A stretch of DNA of 64,000 nucleotides from Nitrospirota bacterium (GTDB taxonomy: Bacteria; Nitrospirota; Thermodesulfovibrionia; Thermodesulfovibrionales; Dissulfurispiraceae). Below the pieces are notes generated by a model. The model was not told the DNA's origin. It searched no databases and worked only from the letters and a program-made list of their open reading frames with translations. Location: the NCBI GenBank assembly GCA_021791055.1, contig JAJYXI010000042.1, forward strand, positions 1-64,000, read 5' to 3'. Each line of letters opens with the position of its first letter. The first letter of the stretch is position 1. Positions 40,555-50,273 of this stretch are shown one piece after another. The position numbers and the translations under genes are program-made.

Positions 40555-40927
40555 TTGTCAGGCAGCCATTCAGAGATCTGACGAGATCAGCGCAAACAGT
40601 TACAAAAATGTCTCTGTTTTCCCGCTGTTCAAGGAAAAGACGGATATGGCGGGTGTCCCACCTTGGAACATCAAGAGTAAGAATTTCAAAATCCATTCCT
40701 TTCCACTTCGGGAAGTCAATCGAAAGAGTTTCTCCTGAGATCCCAGCCTCAATAAGCAGTTCCCAGATGCTTCCGGGAGAAGTGCAACCAAGCCTGATAC
40801 CCGTTTCTTTTTCCAGATCGAGACGCCGATATGTCCGCTGATGAGAATCTATATCTGGTGGTAGTTTTCTCTCCAATTCTTTCCACATTTCCCGCATGAG
40901 CAAATCTATGCGATCTGCTGAACTCAT
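40496..40927 (-). CDS. PD-(D/E)XK motif protein (DUF4420-like), N-terminal part
   Basis: 143 residues ending at a TGA just after GRFF. The N-terminal region (LLMREMWKELERKLPPDIDSHQRTYRRLDLEKETGIRLG) matches the beginning of DUF4420-type proteins. Overlaps the Z1 stop by 1 base. Its stop arises from eight T's at the slip site; with seven it would read on into 39904-40554. Options: sequencing error, real inactivation, or programmed slippage. Confidence 0.75.
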   Translation of the reverse strand: MSSADRIDLLMREMWKELERKLPPDIDSHQRTYRRLDLEKETGIRLGCTSPGSIWELLIEAGISGETLSIDFPKWKGMDFEILTLDVPRWDTRHIRLFLEQRENRDIFVTVCADLVRSLNGCLTNESRRSEIADFLARWGRFF

Positions 40928-43737
40928 CAGTATTCCTCCATATACACAGGCCCTGCCCAGTACTCAATGGGTACAGCGGTATCACTAAATGGAAAACTGA
41001 CGGCAAAACCAACCACTTCCTGACCGGTTAACCCATAATTATTCTTTGTATTGTCAATATCCTTGCAGGCGGGAAGATATATCAGGATAAGTCCTCTTGT
41101 CTTCGGCCTGACAACCCGAATGGCCAACGATGTCGGAAGTCCGTCCGATCTCTGCTTTCCCCGGGACCGGTCAAATTCCAAAGCCCTTTCAATTTCTTCT
41201 GTCGAGAGGTCCAATAATTCATCGGCAGGACTTGTAAGAGTCCCTATGGATATTTTGTCAGGGAGAACTTCAAGAGGAGTTCTCCTGACACATCCGATTA
41301 TATATTTTCCCATCTGATACTTGTGTTCCGCATCCTGCAGGATATTGGAAACAATAATCACATGCCAGTCAATGAGTTCGTTGTTCTTGTTCTGCCTCTC
41401 AATGAAATCAGCAATCCGTGCAGGATCAACAACCCTTTTTGCGACATCCTGCGTAGCGTAACTCCTCAGAAAGTTCAGTACGGGGGCTGGTTGAACATTC
41501 TCCCAGTGATATCGTGGCTTACTTGGGTCTACTTCTCTTGAACAGTCACGACCAATCTGTTCTGTCAATATCTGGAGAGCTGTGCGGTTGATTGCCAGAT
41601 GTCGTGGATCAAAGACAATGGTTTTGGGGAATTCTCCGGAGAATGAAATGGACAGTTTCTCTGCATTTCTGGATTTGCCAGCAGAAGTAACAGCGAGTCT
41701 GCCGGGATGACTTCGGACTTTGAGGCCGTAATTCTCCGGTGTACTATTGATAGCAACCATATATTCCAGTTCATTTCGCAACTCTTGGTTTGCAAGAGCA
41801 ATATGCCGATACCATTCTGCCAGTTCAGGTGTTGTATATATGCGGCAAAGATCATTGTATCCTTCCCTGTAGCCAAACCAGCGCCCCATTTGCATAAGCG
41901 TGTCATACATACGGGAGGCACGAAGATAGTAGGAAACCGATAAACCCTCCAGTGTCAGTCCTCTTGACAGTTTATCTCCGCCAATGGCAATTACATTAAT
42001 ACCTCTATCCTCCCAAGGGACATCTTCGCCTCGCAGGATTCTTTCTCTCACAAGAGCATCTGCATCCCTGTAGTCTAATATGTCTCCAATCTCACCGTTT
42101 ATACCCTTGACTCTAACCGTCTTTGCGGCACTAAAGAGTTCCCTCTTGATTTCATTCCATGAGGATGGTATTGCTTCTCTAAATCCCTTTCCCTCCATTT
42201 TCGCCGACGTGGGTAGAAAATCATTCTCCCAGAGGCTCCTGAAATCAGACAGGGAGTCCGACCCTGACATTATTCTGGCAACCAGTTTACGCAATTCCTT
42301 TTCAACCAGATCCTTGATCTGTCTCTGCACCGCTCTAAAGCGGGTAACATGAATCAACATGGAGTTATGCACTACACCTTCTTTTCTGATTCTTCTTGTG
42401 GCACAGACCAGCAGAAAACACCTCATGGCCTCCAGTAACGATTCCGGCAGTTGTGCCACACAGAGGCTACTTTTGTGCGTATCGGGTATCCTTTCAGTAT
42501 GATCGACCACATGTCTGACAAGGGGAAGTTGTTCCATGTTTTCAATACCCTGCTCGGAATAGCCTGCAATGCCGAAAACATATTTAGGCCCTATATAATT
42601 GGTCGGCTGTGGAAGACTGATAACAAAATGTCTCGGAAACAAATCTTCACCATAACTGGGATGGAATCCCTTGTTATGAATAAAGATATTTGCATATGGT
42701 GTAGCTGTATATCCGATATATGCACTTTTTTGAAATGTGAACAACAATTGTCTTATATGTTTGTTCGTTTGTGTTGGATCATAATCTTCGACAATATTTC
42801 CATCTTCATCTCTCTCTGGTATTCCTGTATCCACAGATGCAAAATCGCATTCATCATCAATCAATAGCAGCGGAATGTCGGGGATAACTCTTCGGCCTTC
42901 CAGTTCTGTCGTTCCAGGAAGACTGTTCAGCCAGCCGATAAGGTTCTTGAGAATTGTCACATTCTTCTTGATAATCAAAATAATAGGATCACCGGTTACA
43001 GAAGGAATTATTCCTGCCTGTGCAGCCACTGCTCTGCTGAAATCACCGTTCTGGCTACTGCTCGTAAGAGTATTTACAATTCTGTGATCTGAGAATATCC
43101 TTCGGACACCTATACGCCTTTCCCGTCCCGTAAGTCTCTGGATTCTATCCAAGTCATAGCCAAGCAACTCTTCATTAAGACGATCCTGAGTCTGACTTCG
43201 AAGGCTGTTATGAATGCCCGCAAGTATGATAATGAGTTTGTATCCTGCGTCCAAGGCCTTACAGATTAGGGCAGTATAGTTGGATGTTTTACCCGACTGT
43301 ACACTGCCCATAACCATCCCTCTCCTGTCCCATGTTCCTTCGCGGCAGGGATCTTCGAGCCGGCTAAGTATCTCACTCGAAAGCCTGTCAAGATTTTCCA
43401 CCACATTTGCCGGGCGTCCCTTCTGACTGACCAAGTAGGACTTGAGATGATCCCAGAAATGCCACGGAAACTGGCGTTTAATTGGCATGTTCGTTGAAAC
43501 ATTGAACCAGTCTTCATGTCCAACGAAATCTTCCAAGGTAAGAATGGTTCCCTCAATTGTGACAGTGAGCATACTCTCGATCTTGAGAAACAGCTTTTCT
43601 TCGTCTATGCTATCTGCAAAAGAAGGCTTCATAAGCGCAATGAAGGACCTGATTCCTTCTGGAGTAACTTTTTGATTAGCAAAAAATGCGATAGCCGTCC
43701 GAACAATGTCATCGATGCTCATCTGTTTAATATTCAT
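40927..43737 (-). CDS. Z1-domain superfamily II helicase-like ATPase
   Basis: 936 residues. Walker A GSVQSGKTSNY (144-154) and Walker B LLLIDDECDFASVD (about 292-305); the C-terminal half carries the Z1 domain (INVIAIGGDKLSRGLTLEGLSVSYYLRASRMYDTLMQMGRWFGYREGY), a motif VI-like arginine-finger region. Z1 proteins pair with GHKL ATPases and PD-(D/E)XK nucleases in R-M systems and are presumed to translocate on DNA. The start overlaps the GHKL gene by 4 bases. Confidence 0.88.
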   Translation of the reverse strand: MNIKQMSIDDIVRTAIAFFANQKVTPEGIRSFIALMKPSFADSIDEEKLFLKIESMLTVTIEGTILTLEDFVGHEDWFNVSTNMPIKRQFPWHFWDHLKSYLVSQKGRPANVVENLDRLSSEILSRLEDPCREGTWDRRGMVMGSVQSGKTSNYTALICKALDAGYKLIIILAGIHNSLRSQTQDRLNEELLGYDLDRIQRLTGRERRIGVRRIFSDHRIVNTLTSSSQNGDFSRAVAAQAGIIPSVTGDPIILIIKKNVTILKNLIGWLNSLPGTTELEGRRVIPDIPLLLIDDECDFASVDTGIPERDEDGNIVEDYDPTQTNKHIRQLLFTFQKSAYIGYTATPYANIFIHNKGFHPSYGEDLFPRHFVISLPQPTNYIGPKYVFGIAGYSEQGIENMEQLPLVRHVVDHTERIPDTHKSSLCVAQLPESLLEAMRCFLLVCATRRIRKEGVVHNSMLIHVTRFRAVQRQIKDLVEKELRKLVARIMSGSDSLSDFRSLWENDFLPTSAKMEGKGFREAIPSSWNEIKRELFSAAKTVRVKGINGEIGDILDYRDADALVRERILRGEDVPWEDRGINVIAIGGDKLSRGLTLEGLSVSYYLRASRMYDTLMQMGRWFGYREGYNDLCRIYTTPELAEWYRHIALANQELRNELEYMVAINSTPENYGLKVRSHPGRLAVTSAGKSRNAEKLSISFSGEFPKTIVFDPRHLAINRTALQILTEQIGRDCSREVDPSKPRYHWENVQPAPVLNFLRSYATQDVAKRVVDPARIADFIERQNKNNELIDWHVIIVSNILQDAEHKYQMGKYIIGCVRRTPLEVLPDKISIGTLTSPADELLDLSTEEIERALEFDRSRGKQRSDGLPTSLAIRVVRPKTRGLILIYLPACKDIDNTKNNYGLTGQEVVGFAVSFPFSDTAVPIEYWAGPVYMEEY

Positions 43738-45281
43738 TTTTTGAACCTCGTCTGAGCATAATCATCCAGATGAGCCCGGTATGCAGGATGGGTACTGAAA
43801 ATATCCATTCCGCACAGTATATCCACAGCCTGTTCGTGGTTTTTTCCCTCGTTGCGGTATTTCCGGTACAGTTCAAGACAAATATCGAGAAGTTCTTTGG
43901 GCGGCGGATTCAGGTCTGCGGCAAGATCTGCATGGCAATCTTCGTGTTCCAGACCATCCATGATGATAAGGCGATGAGGGACCGTACTTTCGATGACATG
44001 AAAAAGTTTTTTGACCCAGTTCTTCGTTGGAGCGAACTCATCAAGAATCAGCCTGATAACAGAGTTCTCCTGATTTATCTTGTATATGATCTTTTCACCT
44101 ATTTTTTTCTTGATCCATACTTCATCAGTTTGTCTTAAAATACCGTTTTTTCTTACGGCACCGGTTCTCGCTCTGTATACTTCCGCAGCCTTCTGCCGGG
44201 TAGCCTTGGCGACTCTTTCCAATTCAGCCCTCAGACGGTCAGGAGGTATCGCAACTGCCTTTCTGACATCAATAGACCATTCATGGTCCATGTCATTGGT
44301 AATATCAACTTTTATCCTTGCCAGCTTGTAATGTTCTTCTGCCTTTAAATCAAAGTTCAGATATCCACCTGAGACGATCATCCGGCGGTTGCGATAAATA
44401 TAAAACCCTTGCTGTGCATTCCAGCCATTAGGTCCTGCACCATTAATACTCTCAGCTTCACTCCTTTTTGATACATGTGGTAGAACATAGGGCATCACTG
44501 AAATCCTGCTATCTTCGTATTTTTCAGAAGAAAGTTCGCGGGTAAAATCATTCCTGCGGAGATAAGGGTCCCAAGGTTCACACTTGGCAACACCGACGAA
44601 GATATTTATCTTCTTTGGGTGTGGTTCAAGATACTGGTGAAAAACCATTTCGAGATATTCCTTCACAACAAGGAACTTATCAAGAAATGCCTCCTCAGCA
44701 TTGTAAGGTGCTGTTCCGGGGGGCTCATCAATAATTCGGTCAATGTTCTGCCAGAGAACGACAGTTCCGCTCTTGAGCTCATTGATTCCTGAAAGAAGAT
44801 CCATGGCGTCTCTTGGCGGAACCCTTCCCAAAAGCCAATTGCGTGAAGTCTGGACATGATCGAGATCCCAGAACCGGGTTGCAGTTTTAGCATCTGTGGT
44901 TTTTGTAATGACAGTTAAAAGCTTGCACTGCGAAAATGAGGCTGTTTTAAGTCCGAGACCGAATCTTCCCAAATCTTTGGAGTCCCGTTCTTCCAGAGGG
45001 CTTTGCGTTCCCAATCTCATGGCTTCCACCAGACGCTCTTCTGTCATTCCAATTCCATCGTCCATGATACGAATCCAAGGCCTACCATCATTCCATGCAT
45101 ATTCGATCCAAATGTTGCTTGCACCAGCAAAGATGCTATTATCAATGAGATCAGCAACGGCCATGCTCAAGTCATAGCCGAATGCCCTTAGCGAATGTAT
45201 CATTGCATCGGCCCGAGGTGGGCATTTCTCGAAATTGTCAGCGGCGTATGCCATCTCTGTTCGCGGAGACTTTGTTTTCAT
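43734..45281 (-). CDS. GHKL ATPase of the MutL/MORC class
   Basis: 515 residues. N-terminal GHKL ATP site: N-box ADLIDNSIFAGA (43-54, with Asp at the usual Glu position), G1 MDDGIGM (73-79), G2 GRFGLGLK (105-112) and a C-terminal transducer-like domain (YIYRNRRMIVSGGYLNF, with DMDHEWSIDVRKA). This arrangement is the prokaryotic MORC/MutL-like group found in R-M operons. ATP binding would close the dimer on DNA and recruit the nuclease. Confidence 0.85.
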   Translation of the reverse strand: MKTKSPRTEMAYAADNFEKCPPRADAMIHSLRAFGYDLSMAVADLIDNSIFAGASNIWIEYAWNDGRPWIRIMDDGIGMTEERLVEAMRLGTQSPLEERDSKDLGRFGLGLKTASFSQCKLLTVITKTTDAKTATRFWDLDHVQTSRNWLLGRVPPRDAMDLLSGINELKSGTVVLWQNIDRIIDEPPGTAPYNAEEAFLDKFLVVKEYLEMVFHQYLEPHPKKINIFVGVAKCEPWDPYLRRNDFTRELSSEKYEDSRISVMPYVLPHVSKRSEAESINGAGPNGWNAQQGFYIYRNRRMIVSGGYLNFDLKAEEHYKLARIKVDITNDMDHEWSIDVRKAVAIPPDRLRAELERVAKATRQKAAEVYRARTGAVRKNGILRQTDEVWIKKKIGEKIIYKINQENSVIRLILDEFAPTKNWVKKLFHVIESTVPHRLIIMDGLEHEDCHADLAADLNPPPKELLDICLELYRKYRNEGKNHEQAVDILCGMDIFSTHPAYRAHLDDYAQTRFKK

Positions 45282-45363
45282 AAACCCTGTTTGCTTCCTT
45301 CAAAATTTAATCATCGGAATTCCGACATTATATCTTAATAAAATCTCAAATGTTCATAATGAA

Positions 45364-45768
45364 TTATTTAATTAGCCGTTTGAGTTTCTTTTCGATTTTT
45401 TTGGGGTCCTCGAGTTCACACTCCCATATTATTATAACTTTCCATCCAAGAAACTGTAATGCTTTCTCTTTTTGCTTGTCTCTCTCAATATTCTCTTGAA
45501 ACTTTTTCTGCCAGAATTCCTTTCTGCTTTTTGGCTGATATGCATATTTACAACCAAGATGACGATGCCAGAAGCAACCATGCACAAGGATAACGGTTCG
45601 ATACTTCGGAAGTACGATATCTGGTTGCCCGGGAAGATTTTTAACATAAAGACGGAACCGGTAACCCATCCTGTGGAGCAGAGCTCTCACCTGTTTTTCC
45701 GGTACCGTATCCTTTCCGCGTATGCGGGACATCATTTCGCTTCTTTTCTCTTTTGACACGATATCCAT
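45364..45768 (-). CDS. vsr: Very short patch repair endonuclease (Vsr)
   Basis: 134 residues. Vsr motifs: MSRIRGKDTVPEKQVR, LPGQPDIVLPKYRTVILVHGCFWHRH with catalytic D50 and H64, W67, H68, and the Cys/His zinc region. It nicks at T:G mismatches made by deamination of 5-methylcytosine. Overlap-adjacent to the methyltransferase gene (2-base gap), consistent with repair of its own methylation damage. Confidence 0.92.
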   Translation of the reverse strand: MDIVSKEKRSEMMSRIRGKDTVPEKQVRALLHRMGYRFRLYVKNLPGQPDIVLPKYRTVILVHGCFWHRHLGCKYAYQPKSRKEFWQKKFQENIERDKQKEKALQFLGWKVIIIWECELEDPKKIEKKLKRLIK

Positions 45769-45770
45769 GT

Positions 45771-47336
45771 TCAGTCAACCATCCCTGCCTCATTTAATAT
45801 GTCATATACAATTTCAGCAATCTGTTTTGCCAGAAGCGGCGGAACAGCATTTCCTACCTGCACATATTGGGAAGTTCGAGGGCCGACAAATAAATAGTTG
45901 TCTGGAAAGGTTTGCAAACGAGCTGCTTCACGAACAGTGAGACTTCTGCATTGCATGGGATCAGGATGAATATAGTAGTGTCCATCTTTTGAAATATGCG
46001 ATGTAACAGTTGTTGCTGGACGATTTTCGACCTGAACCCTGAAACGATCCGCAAAATTTCCACTATCCAAGGCAAGCGGAACATTATTGTGATCCGGTAG
46101 CAGGTCTGGTGGAAAATCCTTCAAGATCGGGGTCCGATGGCGGACTTTGGCAAAACAGGCAGCATAAAGATACCTGTGCAGGTCGCTATGCATATGGCCA
46201 CGAGTGCTGTGATTGCAGACTCCGTCCAGCATAGGATCGATAAACCACACCTTTGCATAATCAGGTGAGGATTCCACTGACAGAAACTCACTGCCACGGT
46301 CATATTCCGGAGGAGTCAATTCATGCAGAACAGTTCTCACATAATCTTGTACATCTTCTCCAGCAGCCCGGCGTATGCCGGCAAACCAACGTTTATTAAG
46401 GGCATCTCTGAGATTGCCAATCCATGCATGTATACTGTCTGTGGTTCTTGACAGACCGCTACGAACGGCAGGCAGATCGGATAATACGCTTGATGCAGAT
46501 ACCTGTGTTTGCATTGGCAGTGCTTCAGTAGTTACACGGCCGAGATCATCCCGGATACCTAGTAGAATCACACGATGTCTCGCTTGGGGAATTCCGTAAT
46601 TTTCAGCCCGTATTACCGAATCTCGCAAATCGCCGTTGACAAGGGCATTGGCGTTAATCAGAGAATATATGCCATATCGATGTCTGCGACCCGTATGACA
46701 AGTTGTACGACTTTCTCGACGTATTGCTGATGCAGGTTCCTGCAAGTCCTCGATCATGCGATGAAAAATCCTCTGATTTTCCAGAGTGGCTGAGAGAAGA
46801 CCTTTGACGTTCTCCATTATGAATACAGCAGGCCAATGGTCGGCAATTATCTGAAGATATTCTACGTAGAGTCTTTGTTTAACATCTGTCTTGGGATCGT
46901 AATTCTCATTCCCGCTGTTTCGTGAACGACCTGCAAGAGAATATGCCTGACATGGAGGTCCTCCAATCAGTACCCAGTTATCGTTCCCGTTCAGTGCAGT
47001 TCTAATGCGTTGTCTTACAATCCTTTGCGGAAGCTTTTCATTCCCTAATTCTGCAAGCCATGATTTTGCATTCGCAATTTCAGCCTCTCGTGGATGCTTG
47101 TCATATAATTCTTCAAGGGTTATCCGGCCCCTTAGAAATTCATAGTAGTCATCAGGCACTTCAAGCAAGTTGAATTCACGAAAAAAACTTCTCAACCTGA
47201 GTGTCTGATGGGCACTCCGATGTTTTTCGATGGATAGTTTGATATCAAATCGCTTGGCTCCATTTTCGGAAATTACGGAAGAAAATCCTTCTCCAAGACC
47301 ACCAGGGCCAGCAAAAACATCAATAACCGGTATCAC
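45771..47336 (-). CDS. DNA cytosine-5 methyltransferase
   Basis: 521 residues. Motif I DVFAGPGGLGEGF (6-18), motif IV GGPPCQAY with catalytic C129, motif VI ENVKG (175-179), motif VIII near QARHRVILLGIR, target-recognition region about 280-410, motif IX-X (VENRPATTVTSHISKDG, QVGNAVPPLLAKQIAE). Provides the protective modification of the R-M operon. Recognition sequence cannot be read from the sequence. Confidence 0.94.
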   Translation of the reverse strand: MIPVIDVFAGPGGLGEGFSSVISENGAKRFDIKLSIEKHRSAHQTLRLRSFFREFNLLEVPDDYYEFLRGRITLEELYDKHPREAEIANAKSWLAELGNEKLPQRIVRQRIRTALNGNDNWVLIGGPPCQAYSLAGRSRNSGNENYDPKTDVKQRLYVEYLQIIADHWPAVFIMENVKGLLSATLENQRIFHRMIEDLQEPASAIRRESRTTCHTGRRHRYGIYSLINANALVNGDLRDSVIRAENYGIPQARHRVILLGIRDDLGRVTTEALPMQTQVSASSVLSDLPAVRSGLSRTTDSIHAWIGNLRDALNKRWFAGIRRAAGEDVQDYVRTVLHELTPPEYDRGSEFLSVESSPDYAKVWFIDPMLDGVCNHSTRGHMHSDLHRYLYAACFAKVRHRTPILKDFPPDLLPDHNNVPLALDSGNFADRFRVQVENRPATTVTSHISKDGHYYIHPDPMQCRSLTVREAARLQTFPDNYLFVGPRTSQYVQVGNAVPPLLAKQIAEIVYDILNEAGMVD

Positions 47337-47364
47337 TGCAACTCCTTAATTACAAGAATTACTA

Positions 47365-47568
47365 TTAGACATTTTTATTTTTTCCCAGCCATTCATCAAC
47401 TTCCTCTCTCCGGAAACGCCACTGTGTTCCGACCTTTGAAGCAGGAATCTTACCTGCTTGAACCATACGGTAAACTGTATCCTTGCTGAGTCGCAGGAAA
47501 ACTGCTACCTCTTCCAAAGTCATTAAGGTCTCTATGATTTCCTTCTCTTGGTAATTCCTATCTTTCAT
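47365..47568 (-). CDS. HTH_17/excisionase-type DNA-binding protein (operon regulator)
   Basis: 67 residues, a single MerR-like winged helix (LMTLEEVAVFLRLSKDTVYRMVQAGKIPASKVGTQWRFRREEVDEWL). This small class includes excisionases and regulators. As the first gene of the R-M operon it probably plays the controller (C-protein) role. The -10 box of its promoter ends 10 bases before the ATG and lies in the middle of a 23-bp palindrome, so the mRNA would be nearly leaderless. An internal ATG (codon 16) is an alternative start. Confidence 0.8.
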   Translation of the reverse strand: MKDRNYQEKEIIETLMTLEEVAVFLRLSKDTVYRMVQAGKIPASKVGTQWRFRREEVDEWLGKNKNV

Positions 47569-47606
47569 AGTTATGCAAGTATTGCATAACTATGCATATT
47601 AGTCAA
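47569..47606 (-). promoter_or_regulatory. R-M operon promoter inside an inverted repeat
   Basis: Minus strand: TTGACT (complement of 47601-47606), 17 bases, AATACT (complement of 47578-47583). AGTTATGCAA-3-TTGCATAACT (47569-47591) is centred on the -10 box, and TATGCATA (47591-47598) lies in the spacer. A protein bound here would block the polymerase. Autorepression by the HTH protein is the natural reading. Confidence 0.65.
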
Positions 47607-48015
47607 TAACAAAGCATGTTATTCCAGAGTCTCTTATAAAAAGAGAGACGACCTTTTAAAGCGAGAAATCCTTTGCAGTATTGTACAGACCTCTGGGCTG
47701 GTCGAGTAAAGCGTTGACGGTCTCCTGAATGTTTTTAATAGCAATCGTCAACAGTTTCGTTCCCTAATACCTATCGACTTGCAGATGAAACTAACAGTCA
47801 TCGACATTTGAAACTGTCATGTGTTTCAGGAAGAAGTCAATACCTTACCTGACAGGCTATGTCTTGTCCTTTAGCAGGATAAAAAAGCGACTAATTTTCA
47901 TCATATCCCTTACATCTTATCCGATGCCGATTAGGCTTTATTACCTTCTTACAGACCGATAATCTTTTCTTCTTTTCCCTTGCACTAAAAATCCCCAATA
48001 CCATAAAATATCCCC
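47607..48015. other. Intergenic region between R-M operon and mtnP
   Basis: No gene found in this 409-base stretch. It contains GTTGACG (47713-47719) and CGTCAAC (47746-47752) 26 bases apart, a possible hairpin or operator. Low GC and no ribosome binding site elsewhere. Confidence 0.5.
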
Positions 48016-48801
48016 ATGAAAATCGGCTTGATAGGCGGAAGCGGGCTTTATGAGATTGAAGGGCTGGAGATAACAAAGGAAGTCTCCATATCCACGCCAT
48101 ATGGAGATCCCTCATCTGTTTACAAAATAGGAACAATCTGCGACAAAGAAATAGTCTTCCTTCCAAGGCACGGAATTCCCCACAGCATACCTCCCCACAA
48201 GATAAATTACAGGGCAAATATATGGGGCTTTAAATCGCTGGGAGTAGATAGAATCTTATCGGTAAGCGCCGTAGGCGGAATTAACAAAGATATGCCTCCG
48301 GGTTCTATTGTCCTTCTCGACCAGATAATCGACATGACGATTGGAGCAAGGATATCCACATTTCATGATGAAGATAAGGTCGTTCATATAGATTTCACCA
48401 ACCCTTACTGTCCTGAGATGAGGGATTTGATTATTAAAGCCTCACATAATATCGGAGTGCCTATAAATAAAGCAGGAACATATATATGTACAAACGGCCC
48501 AAGACTTGAGACTGCAAAGGAGATAAAGTTTTTCTCCATGATAGGCGCCGATGTTGTAGGAATGACAGCAATGCCGGAGGCATCCCTTGCGAGGGAACTT
48601 GAAATATGCATTTCAGGAATATCTGTTGTAACCAATTATGCTGCAGGAATCTCAGAGCGCAAACTTACAACCACAGAGGTTGTCGAGACAATGAAAAACT
48701 CCATAGACCGCATAAAATCCCTGATTAAAGAAGTCATCTCTCAAACGCCAGACTCCCGCAGTTGTCCATGTAAGGACGCATTAAAAGATGCGGAACTTTA
48801 A
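48016..48801 (+). CDS. mtnP: S-methyl-5'-thioadenosine phosphorylase
   Basis: 261 residues of the PNP/MTAP family: MKIGLIGGSGLYEIEGLE, FLPRHGIPHSIPPHKINYRANIWGFKSLGVDRILSVSAVGGIN and GTYICTNGPRLETAKEI are diagnostic. It splits methylthioadenosine (from polyamine synthesis) to adenine and methylthioribose-1-phosphate. The ATG begins the family N-terminus. Confidence 0.93.
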   Translation: MKIGLIGGSGLYEIEGLEITKEVSISTPYGDPSSVYKIGTICDKEIVFLPRHGIPHSIPPHKINYRANIWGFKSLGVDRILSVSAVGGINKDMPPGSIVLLDQIIDMTIGARISTFHDEDKVVHIDFTNPYCPEMRDLIIKASHNIGVPINKAGTYICTNGPRLETAKEIKFFSMIGADVVGMTAMPEASLARELEICISGISVVTNYAAGISERKLTTTEVVETMKNSIDRIKSLIKEVISQTPDSRSCPCKDALKDAEL

Positions 48802-48876
48802 CTCCTTGACACTATTAGCTTAATCCTATTATCATAAAATGTTCTAAAAATGTTCTAAAAATTTCCGGAGGTTTAC

Positions 48877-49635
48877 ATGTCAGGGCATTCCAAATGGTCT
48901 CAGATAAAACACAAAAAGGCCAGCACTGATGCTAAACGGGGCAAAATATTTACAAAAATAGTCAAAGAGATTTCTGTTGCAGCACGTACAGGTGGCGGAG
49001 ACCCCGAAGGCAATCCAAGACTGAGAACTGCAATTGAAAAGGCCAAAGAAGTAAACATGCCTTATGACAATATTAAAAAGGCCATCATGAAAGGCACCGG
49101 CGAGCTTCCCGGCACCACATATGAAGAGGTCATTTATGAAGGGTACGGCCCGGGCGGAGTGGCGCTCCTTATAGAAACTCTTACAGATAACAAAAACAGA
49201 ACGGTCTCAGAAGTCAGGCATATATTGTCAAAGAACGGTGGGAGTCTTGGAGAGGCAGGATGCGTCGCATGGATGTTTGAGAAGAAGGGGTATATCCTTG
49301 TAGAAAAATCAAAGGTGGACGAAGACACATTAATGTCCATAGTGCTTGACGCAGGCGCAGAGGACATGAAGAATGACCCGAAAGAAGACAATTATGAAAT
49401 CATTACATCCCCTGAAAATCTTAATACAGTGAAAGAAACAATCGAAAAACAGGATATTACTGTCTCATTATCAGAGATAACGATGCTGCCCAAAAGTTAT
49501 GTCCCGATAGAGGGCAGCACAGCCGAGCAGATGGTCAGACTAATCGATGCTCTCGAAGACAATGACGATGTCCAGAATGTTTATGCCAATTTCGATATAC
49601 CTGAAGAGGCAATGGCAACAGCAAGTGGTAAGTAA
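48877..49635 (+). CDS. YebC/PmpR-family regulatory protein
   Basis: 252 residues, TACO1 family: [28 protein letters not shown] and [45 protein letters not shown]. Members bind DNA or the ribosome; recent work shows some relieve stalling at proline runs. AATTTCCGGAGG precedes the ATG. Confidence 0.95.
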   Translation: MSGHSKWSQIKHKKASTDAKRGKIFTKIVKEISVAARTGGGDPEGNPRLRTAIEKAKEVNMPYDNIKKAIMKGTGELPGTTYEEVIYEGYGPGGVALLIETLTDNKNRTVSEVRHILSKNGGSLGEAGCVAWMFEKKGYILVEKSKVDEDTLMSIVLDAGAEDMKNDPKEDNYEIITSPENLNTVKETIEKQDITVSLSEITMLPKSYVPIEGSTAEQMVRLIDALEDNDDVQNVYANFDIPEEAMATASGK

Positions 49636-49649
49636 GAAGTTGGAATTAT

Positions 49650-50273
49650 ATGGTTGAATCTATACATATTACCTTCAAAAGAAAATTCTTAGCAGGACTG
49701 ATAGTTACAATCCCGGCAGTTATAACAATATTCGTCCTGGTCGGAATATTCAGATTTGTTGACGGCATCTTAGGCCCGTTTTTCGACTTCTTCCTCGGCA
49801 GACATGTAGCAGGATTAGGTTTTATTGCAGCCATTGTTATCGTGTTTCTGATAGGAATAGTTTCGACAAATGTATTCGGCAAAAGGGTATTAAGTATTAT
49901 AGAAATGATCTTTCTGAAAATACCGGTCTTTAAAAGCATTTACACCTCAATAAAACAGCTTGTCGACGCATTCTCGCCCGACAACAAGAGTTCTTTCAAG
50001 AAGTTTGTTATTGCTGAGTATCCAAGACCCGGAGCCTACGCCTTCGGCTTTTTGACAAAGGAATGCGTAGTTGAATCCAACGGAAATGAAACGCCGTTAA
50101 AGGCTGTATATATCCCGACAAACAACCTGTATCTCGGAGAAATCGTCCTTCTCGATGACAAGAGCATAACCTATACCGACATATCAATAGAGGAAGGCAT
50201 TAAAATTATTCTTTCAGGCGGAATAGCTGCCCCTTCAAAAATATTGGAGACAAAGGGAGAGCTAAGGCAATGA
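49650..50273 (+). CDS. DUF502 membrane protein
   Basis: 207 residues with two N-terminal helices (FLAGLIVTIPAVITIFVLVGIFRFVDGILGPFFDF and GFIAAIVIVFLIGIVSTNVFGK) and a C-terminal cytoplasmic/periplasmic domain containing EYPRPGAYAFGFLT, the family hallmark. Function unknown. Overlaps glmU by 4 bases. Confidence 0.9.
   Translation: MVESIHITFKRKFLAGLIVTIPAVITIFVLVGIFRFVDGILGPFFDFFLGRHVAGLGFIAAIVIVFLIGIVSTNVFGKRVLSIIEMIFLKIPVFKSIYTSIKQLVDAFSPDNKSSFKKFVIAEYPRPGAYAFGFLTKECVVESNGNETPLKAVYIPTNNLYLGEIVLLDDKSITYTDISIEEGIKIILSGGIAAPSKILETKGELRQ

Noticed and set aside
47900-48015. SAM or other riboswitch before mtnP
   Set aside because: No conserved riboswitch core or paired stems recognised in the leader.
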